Assembly (NCBI GenBank): GCA_022494885.1
Contig: JAGVSM010003818.1
Location: 310,001 to 374,000 of the forward strand
Reading direction: 5' to 3'
DNA: 64,000 nt
From: Micrasema longulum
Lineage: Eukaryota > Arthropoda > Insecta > Trichoptera > Brachycentridae
Part shown: positions 22,701 through 32,175 of the stretch, piece by piece
Layout of the letters: every line of letters starts with the position of its first letter
Position numbering within the stretch: the stretch's first letter is position 1
Made by a program: the position numbers and the translations under genes
Notes under the pieces: model-generated
What the model was told of the DNA's origin: nothing
The model's database searches: none
The model's input: the letters and a program-made list of their open reading frames with translations, nothing else

Positions 22701-25700
22701 AACGTCGTATTGCTGCCTTGAAAATCTATATCAGCATTTAATTCCATTCGTAATTTATTAACAGTTGGCAATCCTTTTTTCAAAATATAAAAGTGATTTA
22801 TTTTCTGACCTAAATATTTAAATCGTCCATATTTCTTTTTTGGATGTAACGATTTTTTAGAGGTGTTTGCAGCTTCTTCTCCCTCCTTGATAATTCTGGA
22901 AACCTTTATTTTAGAAACACCAGTAATAAGTAATTGACATTTACGTAGGATTTTATGTAATATAAATCTGAGCTCACATTGAACCTAAATATCCTTCAAT
23001 TAACAATTAGCTGAAAATGCTTAAAATTGTCCAGTACTGGGATTCGAACCTAGGACTTCCCGCATAGAAGTTCGCGGCACTACCAACTGTACTGCGAACG
23101 ACTAAAATATGTAATTTCCATGACAATGTTCTTTAATGCAAATATTTTTTTTATACTCCTAATATTTCCTTTAAGTTGGGTAATGTTTTTTAAACTGTCA
23201 TCACTAAATATTACCTATCATGGCGGCAACACGGCAATAAACTTTTTGTAATGGAATTAAAATGTCTTTATTTTTCATTTCTGACTCACAAAACTCCTTA
23301 ACTTTTAGAATCATTTCACGGGCGTTACTTTTCAACACTTTCAACATATTAAAAACTAAATTTTAAAGCACTTTCTTAACAATTTTCACTCTTAAAACAA
23401 CGTTTGTAAACAAAGATGTCTAACAAACGGTATTTGTCACTTTTAGTTCTTCGATTTGCCACCGCGGGACTTCTTTCATGGAGTCAACTCTTAGTAGGTA
23501 CATAATTAAACGTATTTGAAGAAATATAACAGTTTTAGGCAAAAAAAAAACAACTAAAATAGGTAAGTGCAGACAAAATATAAGAAGTTATTTTTACAGC
23601 ATTCGAATAATGTGACTTATTATGATTTTATCGCCGTAAGAATTTTAAATCTATAAACTGACAATGGAAAACGAAACATATCAATTATCCATTGATATGG
23701 CGATACATTTCGTAACATTGATTTGCAATTCTATTGCATTATACCATTGGTTACTAAGTTAGGGTAAATCCACAACAGAGGTTTTTAAACCACCGAAAAG
23801 TCTTTAGGCTTAATGGGTAAAAAATTGTAATACGTATTTTAAAATATCAAATAATCGCTGTTCTACAGCACGGAAACTGAAAAACATAAATTTATAAATA
23901 AAGATTATTGATGTATCTATATAGAATAAATATTTATTTAAATCAATTTAATCTAGGATAAAAATCTTTTTTTTTTAAATAAAACCATGTCTTACGATGG
24001 AATTCCACCAGCTCCAACGAAAAATACAAAGATAATATTTTTTTAATTAGAATGACGATATCGTTGAGTTAAATTAAAACCTTTAATTTTTTAACGCTTT
24101 CCTAATCGATCTGTTCATTTGTATTTTAAATAAAAATATGTATTTCAGGCATAAAGTTAATAAAGACTTGTCGACACGACAGTAAAGTTTCACGGCTTGT
24201 TAGCATTTTACATTCAACATACCTACAAAGTACGACTTGATTACATTAATATCGAATGACACTTTCTTCTTTCGGCAACCATTTCAAGCTCTAATTTTCA
24301 TTACTAAAACGTATTTTTTATGCATAGAAGTAAAATGCCGCCAAAGAAATATGTTAGTGTTATGCTTCAATAGCGCTGAGACATCATTATTACCGTGTCT
24401 AAAATTATGGAATACAACTTGGGTGCTGGCGAACGACCTGTTTTTATAGAACAAGTTGAAGTAAATAGTGACATGAGTTTGGCACTTTTTCGGAAAGACA
24501 CTGCAAATTTTATAGCGTAAGCATAGAATTAAAAAATGTCCCGAACCGCGTACGCATATCAAACTGAAGCTGACAAAACTACTACTCTGTAGACGCCGCT
24601 TAGTACGCAACTGCCGATTTAAATTCAATAACGCCATTTTGTGTCGTTTTTAAGTGTCATTATACTGTTGAGATTAAAGGGAATAGGGTTGGATCACATT
24701 TTATGTGTAAGTAGCAAATTCACAAATAATTTTATTTAAGAATTCAATTATTTTACCGTCTGCTAGATTGTTAAATAAAACAAGGCGGACATTTTGTTAG
24801 TAATGCCAGGTTAGTCGAATTGTTTTACCCGGCTTTCTATTAACAAGCCTTAGTACAATATTAAACTGTATTAATTTAACTTAATAACTAAATTATTGTT
24901 TAATTTTATTTTTTTATCTTTGCTTCATAAAGGTACCCGTTTTTTTATAGTCCAGTCGGTAAAATATTGTTTGTGGTAAAACATAACATAACACAAAATT
25001 ATCCTATATCAGTGTTCTGATAGTAAAATGTTCGCGGTTTGGCAACAATACGCGGCCACTTCACGCATGTCATGCAGAGGGGAAGTTAGCATTTGGCAAT
25101 TTTTGGACACAGTGCGATGTATTGATCCTACGCGACTTCTGGTAAATTATAATTCTATGATCACAAGTAAATTTAAGAATTAATTATTGTAATCATGTAT
25201 TCAAACTGTAATAAAATATAAATACGTATATTAACGCAATTCGCCACGTCTTAGTATTGTTTCTCAACGTAATTATTTTGTTTTATTCTCGAGATAGATT
25301 TTTTGTATTTAGAGTTGAGGGGGTTAAAAGCAAAACCGCCACTGTCCACGATCACTGTTTTTGGGAAAACCAACAAAACCAGCAGTCAAATGACTATTTT
25401 CAGAACCGTTATTTATTTATTTTTAAAATAACTCGCCAAGCTTCTATTTGAAGGTAGGTGAAAAACAGAGAATATGGAAGGAAGTTCTGAAAAACATACA
25501 GTGTGCTGCGTGCCTGCTCTAGGCTGGAACAAATATATTTTTTTTAATTAAAAAAATAACAATAATGTATTTTCACAAGTTGGGAATAAGATTAAAAATA
25601 AAATATAAATTTAAAGTGGATTTTTACAGTTTGAAAATGAGCACATTCAAAACGGCTCGCAGTTGGCACGCGTCATTTTGACGTCACGTGTTACGACCGT

Positions 25701-28700
25701 CGACTGCGCTTCTAATAAACATTGCGCACAAGTTTGGCGCCAAAGCGTCATACGTGCCGTTTGTCCCACAGGGCGCGAAATGTCTAATTTTCGAGTAGTT
25801 AAAAAAATGCGTATTTCAAACCTTTGCAGAAAATTTATCCGACGTCAAACGAAAAAAATATTTATCAGCAGATCTTGCGTTTCGTTGACGTACCGGTGTT
25901 GGTTGATTGATTACTGAACTAGTGGACTCAAACTGCGAATAGTCCTTTCGGTAGGACGCCTATGGCGACCGTAAAATGGACGAAGCGCGCGGAACGTTGC
26001 CCGAACAGAACACCCATTTTGATTTTAAAAAAAAATCATTTGCGCGTGTTGTTAAACGCTATATCCATCCATGGTGATTTGGCAAAACAGACTGAACAAA
26101 TGACAGCCAATTAAATAGATGTAGTTTTAACAAAATGGCCGCTATCAACTGTCAAAGTTCCGAAGTCCCTTTTGAAAGACCCTTTATGAAAATGTATATG
26201 GAGATGCCTGACGTAATATGTATTTATTTACATAAGAAGATTACAGTAGAATTTTGATATTGAATATAGGAATATATGCTTTATAATATAAACTTAATCA
26301 AAATAAAAATTACGAACAAATAAAAATTTAAAATCTACGAACAAAATTTGTAGGTATGCAAATATGATTCGTTTTTTTAAATTTTTTAATTCATTTATCG
26401 TCAACGGCAATCCATCACCGCATAATTCAAATTAGACCACTTTAGGCGAGAGAAATTAAAAAGTTGTTTATTATGTGTGTTCAGTAAAGTTATTCACTTT
26501 TAGTTTAACATTTAGGCAAAACATTCTTTGATTTACCTGAATGGTAAAAAAATTCATAATTTTACTTAACACACATAAAAAAAAGTTTTAATCTCTCCCC
26601 TCTAAAGTGGTCCAATTTGAGTTACGGGTGATGGATTGCCGTCGATGTTGTGTGTTTTTGTAGGCCCCACTTTCATACCATTTACATTTACATTCAGTGG
26701 AACTCCGTTTATCCGTATTCCAGTCATCCGGATATCCAAATAGCCGGATCGTTATCAGGAAATAACAAATAAGGGAGATGTTTTTAATTTTTCTTTTTTT
26801 TAATGTTACATAAATATTACAGCAATTAACATAACATTATTTGTACAATAGGTTAGCTGAGTAGTAAAAGTATACATTCTTATTTTTTGTTTTTGCTGGT
26901 GAGTCATCTAAATTAGGAATAGCTTCCCTGTTCTAAGGCAGTAAATAATATATTTTTTATTTAAGTTATTTTTGTCATAATTTTTTTTATCCCTTTTGAT
27001 AGTTTGTAATTGTGCAATTAACTTTTCTAGACACGTTTAAGTAAGTTTTTAGTGTGATTTCAACTCGCCGTATTATTTCCAAAGTTAAAAAAAATGGCAA
27101 TCATTAATCCGGTTAGTTGGAGTTTTACCGTATCAGTAAATAAACAAAGCCGAAAGATATACATACATTATTTAAAAAATTAATTAAAAACAATTAATAA
27201 CAAAAATAACAATATCAATAGTTGTTAAAATTATTACTATCTTTCGCATTCCATAAAAAGTATAGAAAAAAACAGTATTTAGGATTTTTTAAATATAAAA
27301 AAGAGGTTTGCATTATGGATGAAAGCATGTTAAACTTTGTTGGTATAAAAACTCGTTGGTAAGAAAATGAATAGCCAAATTTGGTAAATAGTACATGTAT
27401 CCTTTTATTTAATCTGTAAATGGGTTTATATTGCAAATACGTAATTTTTTTTATTGTTTATTTTAGAAACTAAAACGTTCACCGTATTCGCCCCGACCGA
27501 CAAGGCATTCGCGGGTCTGACGTCGGAGGAAATGAAGGGCTTGCTGGGAGACAAGGACAGAGCCAAGGATTTGGTCATGAAGCACGTGAGCTCGGGGACC
27601 CTGTTCAGTGCCGGAATGAGATACTACCAGGTCAAGGACAGCATCGTCGAAGGGAAGCCCATTACGTTGCAGAAAACAGCAGGTTTGTTTGGAAAAGATT
27701 TCATTTTTATTTAAATATCACTGAATAAAAAATCACCCCTTTTTTGTAATACCACAGTGAATTCAATTCAATTTATTTATTTGAATATAACACAAACATA
27801 CATTCAATACCTACATATTATAAAAAAAATACATTGAAGAGACTCATGTCAAAGTAGTAGGAGAATCCTGCTTCGGTAAACCCCTTCAGATACATGGAAC
27901 AGATCAATATCCAGAGCGATGTTGTTCAGCATAGCGGTTGCCCCTCCAACAGACATAACCATCGGAAGGTTGGTCCTGTATATCGGAATATGAAACAATC
28001 TAAGCTGATTTATTTATTATCAGGATCATACAAATCAATACTCATCATAATTTCAAAATTATCGACCATACCCCGCAACAATCGATAAAAATGTGAAGTC
28101 AAATACACATTCCTTCTAGTCTCTAAACTGTTGTGGCCAAGCATACCCTGGAGAAACTCAGTAGGGTAGAGCCAAGGATTATGTCCGCACTCTCTCATGT
28201 AGAGATATCTCGGAAACTTCTTTTGGATTTTCTCTATCATAAGAGAGTACTTCAGTTCGTGTGGCCCCCAAATCATCGAGCCACCCTCGAGTCTACTTCG
28301 CACCAAGGAGTTGTAAAGAGTTCTCAGTACGCGGGTATTTTCAAAAACCCTGGCAGTACGCTGAACAAATCCTAACATCTTCAATGCAGTACAACTAATT
28401 GTCTCTATGTGTTAATGAAATGTCAAGGTGTTCACTAATTCAACGCTCAGATCCTTAGCATTCGATGTTCGTATCAGATTCTGGTCTGAAGTGCGTTCGA
28501 ATGTGCTAGTGGCGGTCGAAAACCAAGTACTTACTGAAAAGCGACGGAAATATACACATTTGTAAATTAATACGAGCCTATTATTCTCCGCTCCTTTATA
28601 AGCAAATGTCTGCTTCTTTGTTCCATGAGGAAGTTCAGTGCAAAAGGATATAAAAAAAATATTTCTTACACGCGGTAAAAATAAAAGCATTTAATTATAA

Positions 28701-30926
28701 AGCGTTTCTCGAAGACGTACGAAATAAATAAATAAAAGATATAGGTATTCATAAAAATAAACTACGTCACAAGTTCTTAAGAATCAACCGATGATAGTTT
28801 TGTGGTAGATTTCTGGTTTCCGGAAACCACTCACCAATCGGTAGAACTCTCTGACTAGAACCCGTGGCGTCACAGACGGAGTAATTTTGATATCCCAAAA
28901 CTAAAAAAATATACAGCGCTGATAATACAAAGCATAAAAATAAAAACGGTTTTTTCAGCTTAGTTTCATAATCTATGAACAAATAAAAAAATACAAAAAA
29001 AACACTGAACATCCTCATTGAGGCTGTGGTAGGTCCGTTCGGCTCTGCAAGTGTAAACATAATCTTGTGGGTACTTCATTTTCGTATTTCGTATTTGCCG
29101 TAATACAATTTGAAATTTTAAAGACAGAAATATGTGGTTTTCTAATACAATACTTAGTTTTTGTACCTACCGGAAACATTAATTTGAGCATTTTAGATAA
29201 AGCGTACAAAACCAATAAGCAAAAACGTAATAACTGCTAATGTAACAGTAAGAGCTACAAAAATACCAAAAGAAAGTGCTGAAAAATCAGGTCTAATGAC
29301 CGACTACAAAATATCTAAGTAATAATTCTTATTTTTAAAATCATGTACAGGTTCACAAAAAAAGTGTAAAAAACAATAAAAACGGCTGACTTTTATGATG
29401 GCGTCACCAAATTTTATGTAGCTTGTTTTAAGATTGGTCATGTCAAGGTCATCATAAAATGAAAGCTTGAAAACAATAGCGCCTGCAATTCTTTTCAACT
29501 CTTTTATGACACACTGTATCTTTTTAAAAATAATGTACAAACAGTCCGTATCTAGAGATACGTAAAACCACTGAATAGATAATAATACCGTGCTTTAAAC
29601 ATAACTACACTAAACTAGTAGGCGCGTTAATTTTTTTTTTAATTAAATAATATACTGACAGTACGTTGAACTCTGAAGTATTTGGACATTGACACTAGTG
29701 CTGTTATTATAAACGCTCGCGCGACCGTAGAAAACGCTTTTAGAGCGCGTATTTACGTACTAAATACGCGTTATACTACACTATAAATGCGTTCATGATA
29801 GATACCAGGCCAGTTAGTAAACTTTTAACAAGTTTAAACCATCTGCAATGTATTATCGTTGAGAAAATTGAGCTCATTGGAGTTAGGTTAGGGTTTCCAA
29901 ATGTATTAAGTTGAATAATGATCAAATAATAAAATAAATAAAAACAACTTTGTTTTTAACCACTATTTTTTTATTTTTCACCGACCGGTTTCAAAGCAAA
30001 CAAGCTTCTTTGTCAAGGTTTACGTAACTTATCAATTGATATTATAGTGTAGTATAGTGTAGTATTTAGTGAACATGATAGAAATAAAATAAAAAGGAAT
30101 CAATTCATTAGTTACGTAAACCTTGACAAAGAAGCTTGTTTGCTTTGAAACCGGTCGGTGAAAAATAAAAATATAGTGGTTAAAGACAAAGTTGTTTTAT
30201 TTATTTTATTATAATAAATAACCAGTTAGTGCTTCAAATATAAACTTTATATTTAAACTTTATAAATAATAATCATCCAAAAGCATTAAAATATCAACAT
30301 ATTACAACAGAGATGAAGAACATTTAAGAGAAGGTAATATAGAAGTCTAGGCATCTACAGGGCTTGTGGCTTATACCTAGGGAGTTGAATCCAGTTCTTG
30401 TCTACAAAAATTTGGACAAACTCAAAATATTTTTGATAAATTACCTGCTCCATGAAGAAGTATAGAAATTGAAAAAATAATATTTTCAGGCGTTGCCTAG
30501 TATGTAGGTGAAATAATTCAATTAGATGAATCTCACCCGCATAAATAAGGGTTTCAGCTCTTTAACTTAACAAACATCAACAGATGAAAGAATTTAAGGA
30601 ATATAGATGTTCAAATATAGGCAGAATGGTGTGTAAAGTGGCCACTTAAACCAGCCATTGACAGGTCATAAGCCCTGTAGATGCCCAGACTTCTATATTA
30701 CCTTCTCTTAAATGTTCTTCATCTCTGTTGTAATATGTTAATATAAACAGCTCCCCAGGGAGTTGAATCCAGTTTTTGTCTACAAAAATTTGGACAAACT
30801 CAAAACATTGTCATTAAAATATCTTTTGTTTTTTCAGGGCGAATAAAGGTCAACGCCGGCCATGTCATCACGCATAATATTCCAGCCACAAATGGAGTTA
30901 TTCACGCAGTAGACACACTCTTGTAA
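16703..30926 (+). CDS. FAS1 (fasciclin/TGFBIp) two-domain extracellular protein, 3' part of gene
   Basis: Exons are 16703-19285, 19428-19565, 21352-21559, 27467-27682 and 30838-30926 (TAA). All junctions are GT-AG with matching phases, giving 1077 residues. The 5' exons, including any signal peptide, were not found. Residues 1-230 are Gln/Asn/Pro-rich, about 232-290 form a basic Gln/Lys/Glu coiled coil, about 331-345 are Thr-rich, and about 610-790 are Ser/Thr/Pro-rich and mucin-like. FAS1 domain 1 (about 792-938) has the H1 motif TIFAPTDKAF and the H2-like LLLHHVIPG. FAS1 domain 2 (about 942-1077) has TVFAPTDKAF and ends with GVIHAVDTLL. FAS1 domains are secreted or matrix cell-adhesion modules; a cuticle or matrix role is inference. 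The first exon is AT-rich while exons 3 and 4 are clearly GC-richer. The first 57 codons of the longer open frame (16532-16702) are intron. I cannot name an orthologue. Confidence 0.85.
19686..19722. repeat. GC-rich hairpin in FAS1-gene intron 2
   Basis: CGCGTAAAG (19686-19694) and CTTTACGCG (19714-19722) form a perfect 9-bp stem in a CpG-rich patch (19620-19760). The patch may be a small MITE core; no second copy was recognised here. Confidence 0.5.
20330..21325 (-). pseudogene. LINE family F: reverse-transcriptase C-terminal part and 3' UTR
   Basis: The minus-strand frame 21325-20486 (279 codons) reads like the C-terminal part of a CR1/jockey-type LINE protein, with LFAELKILDVRQLFVRCLLL, then NTRSATQI and AFGKKQYNVIAPKIFNDLLP. 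The last 60 or so codons run into 3' UTR and are hydrophobic read-through. The 3' UTR (20330-20500) matches the plus-strand copy at 9422-9760. The element is 5'-truncated, lies antisense in the intron of the FAS1 gene, and ends about 25 bp before the acceptor of exon 3. Confidence 0.75.
22555..23347 (-). pseudogene. IS630/Tc1-like DDE transposase, N-terminal part, interrupted
   Basis: On the minus strand an ATG at 23347 opens MLKVLKSNAREMILKVKEF, running to a KVYCRVAAMIG block near 23215. After an interruption the frame resumes near 22920 with GVSKIKVSRIIKEGEE, then GLPTVNKLRMELNADIDFQG, TTLRRILRKICFHF and, after a stop, RKVLMKCHDI. This order (helix-turn-helix, Pro-Thr-Val-x-Lys-Leu-Arg, Leu-Arg-Arg-x-Leu, Arg-Lys-Val-Leu) matches the start of widespread arthropod DDE transposases of the IS630/Tc1 group. 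The catalytic DDE part is absent. The gap of about 290 bp holds a tRNA-related SINE. Family naming is moderate. Confidence 0.6.
23010..23105 (-). mobile_element. tRNA-derived SINE head inside the transposase remnant
   Basis: Read on the minus strand, CGCAGTACAGTTGGTAGTGC resembles an A-box region and GGTTCGAATCC (23042-23052) is a B box. The acceptor ends do not pair, so it is not a tRNA gene. It interrupts the transposase frame. Confidence 0.55.
24582..25160 (+). repeat. Dispersed repeat family B, copy 2
   Basis: It aligns with 14902-15425 in the same orientation, from CTACTCTGTAGACGCCGCTT to CTACGCGACTTCTGGTAAAT. It holds an extra GC-richer segment (about 25030-25105) that copy 1 lacks. 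It lies in the fourth-exon-proximal intron of the FAS1 gene. The overlapping frames on both strands (24237-24637) are partly within it and are not genes. Confidence 0.75.
25660..26050. promoter_or_regulatory. CpG-rich intronic island with CRE, E-box and E2F-type sites
   Basis: The island is CpG-rich in an AT-rich intron of the FAS1 gene. It contains TGACGTCA (25679-25686, the full CRE/ATF palindrome) overlapping CACGTG (25685-25690, E-box), the perfect palindrome TTTGGCGCCAAA (25733-25744, E2F-type) and GGGCGCGAAA (25771-25780, also E2F-like). A 45-codon open frame starts at 25781 immediately after. It could be an enhancer, an internal promoter or the 5' end of an unrecognised transcript. The sites are seen; the function is inferred. 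Confidence 0.5.
26690..27132. mobile_element. pogo/Tigger-like MITE
   Basis: The left end CAGTGGAACTCCGTTTATCC and the right end (reverse complement of AGTTGGAGTTTTACCGTA) form inverted termini with internal CCGGAT repeats. The CAGT...ACTCCGTT start is typical of pogo/Tigger-like elements. No transposase frame lies between. A related right end is at 31505-31606. Confidence 0.6.
27775..28395 (-). pseudogene. LINE family G: reverse-transcriptase C-terminal part and 3' end
   Basis: The minus-strand frame 28384-28010 reads MKMLGFVQRTARVF, then LYNSLVRSRLEGGSMIWGPH and VYLTSHFYRLLRGMVD. This is the segment after the catalytic palm of jockey-type LINE proteins, where a Leu-Val-Arg-Ser-x-Leu-Glu...Trp motif is usual. 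The 3' part (27775-28005) matches 34575-34800. The element is 5'-truncated and antisense to the FAS1 gene. Confidence 0.75.
28621..29022. repeat. MITE family C, copy 2
   Basis: It is flanked by GAGGAAGTTCAGTG (about 28626) and CACTGAACATCCTC (29004-29017). The interior shares GTCACAAGTTCTTAAGAATC-like and GTGGCGTCACAGACGGAGTA-like blocks with the copies at 15508 and 56110. Open frames within it are not genes. Confidence 0.75.
29941..30198. ncRNA. Head-to-head pair of degenerate hammerhead-like units in 89-bp inverted repeats
   Basis: The arms 29941-30029 and 30110-30198 are nearly perfect inverted copies around an 80-bp centre. The right arm reads ACC, TTGACAA (30123-30129), a short AAGC/GCTT stem II, GAAA (30147-30150), C-CG-G, TC (triplet GTC 30154-30156) and GGT, which pairs with ACC as helix I. 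The outer part has the GTGGTTAAA...AAAGTTGT sequence also found 3' of the 16117 ribozyme, so the families are related. In both arms the core bases C3 and G8 are changed to T and A, which should abolish cleavage. Confidence 0.5.
30300..30820. repeat. MITE family A, copy 3
   Basis: The left arm (30303-30370) has ACAACAGAGATGAAGAACAT and AGAAGTCTAGGCATCTACAG. The right arm (about 30640-30735) has GACAGGTCATAAGCCCTGTA and ATGTTCTTCATCTCTGTTGT. The outer flank CTACAAAAATTTGGACAAAC occurs both inside (30400) and outside (30780), so the copy is rearranged. It ends about 20 bp before the acceptor of the last FAS1-gene exon. Confidence 0.75.
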
Positions 30927-31152
30927 TCAACTGTCCAAAAACTCTTCATTAAATTTATTAATTTATCTGGCTTCAGTGAAGCTTTGTGCGAATATGTTGG
31001 GAAATCATTACAACGCATCTCGTTCATGAATTATGTTAGCGTTGCAGTATTTTAAATTAACAATTTATCCTTTTAACGCGAACTTTATTAAGCCATTTTA
31101 ACCATAATATTCAATTAGTTGTATTATATAAGAAGTTAATTTTAATGTTGTA

Positions 31153-31158
31153 AATAAA
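31153..31158 (+). terminator. Poly(A) signal candidate of FAS1-domain gene
   Basis: AATAAA lies 227 bp after the stop codon. A further AATAAA lies near 31222. Confidence 0.5.
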
Positions 31159-31504
31159 TTAAATATATTTTAGTTGAGAATGTATATACTAAGAGCAAAT
31201 GAATGTTGTTGTTTTTTATTGAAATAAAATTAAAATATGTACCACTTATTTTTTTTTCATTACTGATAATTATTAATGTTAACTCTTAGCCTATTTCAGA
31301 TTCAGATGTGTGTAAAAATCCACACGGTATGATAAAATCACATGTGGGGTGGATTGATTTTTAATGTATGTAAATTATTTTTATTTATTTAATGGCAGGA
31401 AAACGTACTAACCAGTACACCGGAAATCGGACTAATACCTGCTCGATTTCCTTTTACAGGATTCTTACCCGAGAGTAGTTACTAAAAAAAAAATAGACAA
31501 TTAT

Positions 31505-31606
31505 ACCAATCCTCCCTTATCCTCCCTTATTTGAATTCCAGATAATGATCTATATATTTGGCAATCTGGATAGCTGGAGTTCAGATAAACGGAGTTTTTC
31601 TGTATT
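31505..31606. mobile_element. pogo/Tigger-like MITE, one end only
   Basis: The segment TAGCTGGAGTTCAGATAAAC followed by GGAGTTTTTCTGTA matches the inverse of the element end at 26690. It also contains two CCTCCCTTAT direct repeats at the left edge. Confidence 0.5.
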
Positions 31607-31904
31607 TTTAAACTGTGGAAAAATATTTGGAATAAGCTATATTTTAAGGTAAAAAATGCATAGGCCACTTTAAAGAAACGGCGGAAACATTATTCAATAT
31701 AAACTTAAAAATAATTTATTCAAAAACATTCAAAATAGAACCCTTAATACCCTTCATTTTTTTCAATATTTTATTTTATTACTTTTCCTTTCCTAGATCA
31801 TCTTCCTGTTTCCTTGCAAACTCATTACAAATTTACCGTGTCACGTGGATTAGTACTACCTTTATGAAATCAGTCTTTCATTTTGATTTTTACTGTGACT
31901 GTTA

Positions 31905-32175
31905 CTACAACAACAACAACAACAAGCCGTTTCCCCGTTGGGGTAGGCAGAACGCCATATCACTTTATCTTGGCATACAGACCTCGCTTCTTCTACATTC
32001 ATACATCTTCTCATGCACGCACGCCGATTATTCCTACTTTTGACATGTCCATCTTCAAGTATTTGTTGGACTTGATCGTGCCATGTCTTTCTCGGTCTTC
32101 CTCGTTTTCTGCATCCATCAACATTCGCATCGCAGATCCTTTTAGCCGTTCTTTCGCTGTCCCACGTAATAACAT
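31905..32175 (-). pseudogene. LINE ORF C-terminal remnant (basic GRPRKTW type)
   Basis: The minus strand reads TWDSERTAKRICDANVDGCR, then KRGRPRKTWHDQVQQILEDG and RRACMRRCMNVEEARSVCQD, ending SAYPNGETAC. The Arg-Gly-Arg-Pro-x-Lys-Thr-Trp block followed by an Asp-x-x-x-Trp end is typical of the C-terminus of several insect LINE families. It is truncated at the 5' side. The 105-codon plus-strand frame over the same DNA is its shadow. Confidence 0.75.
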
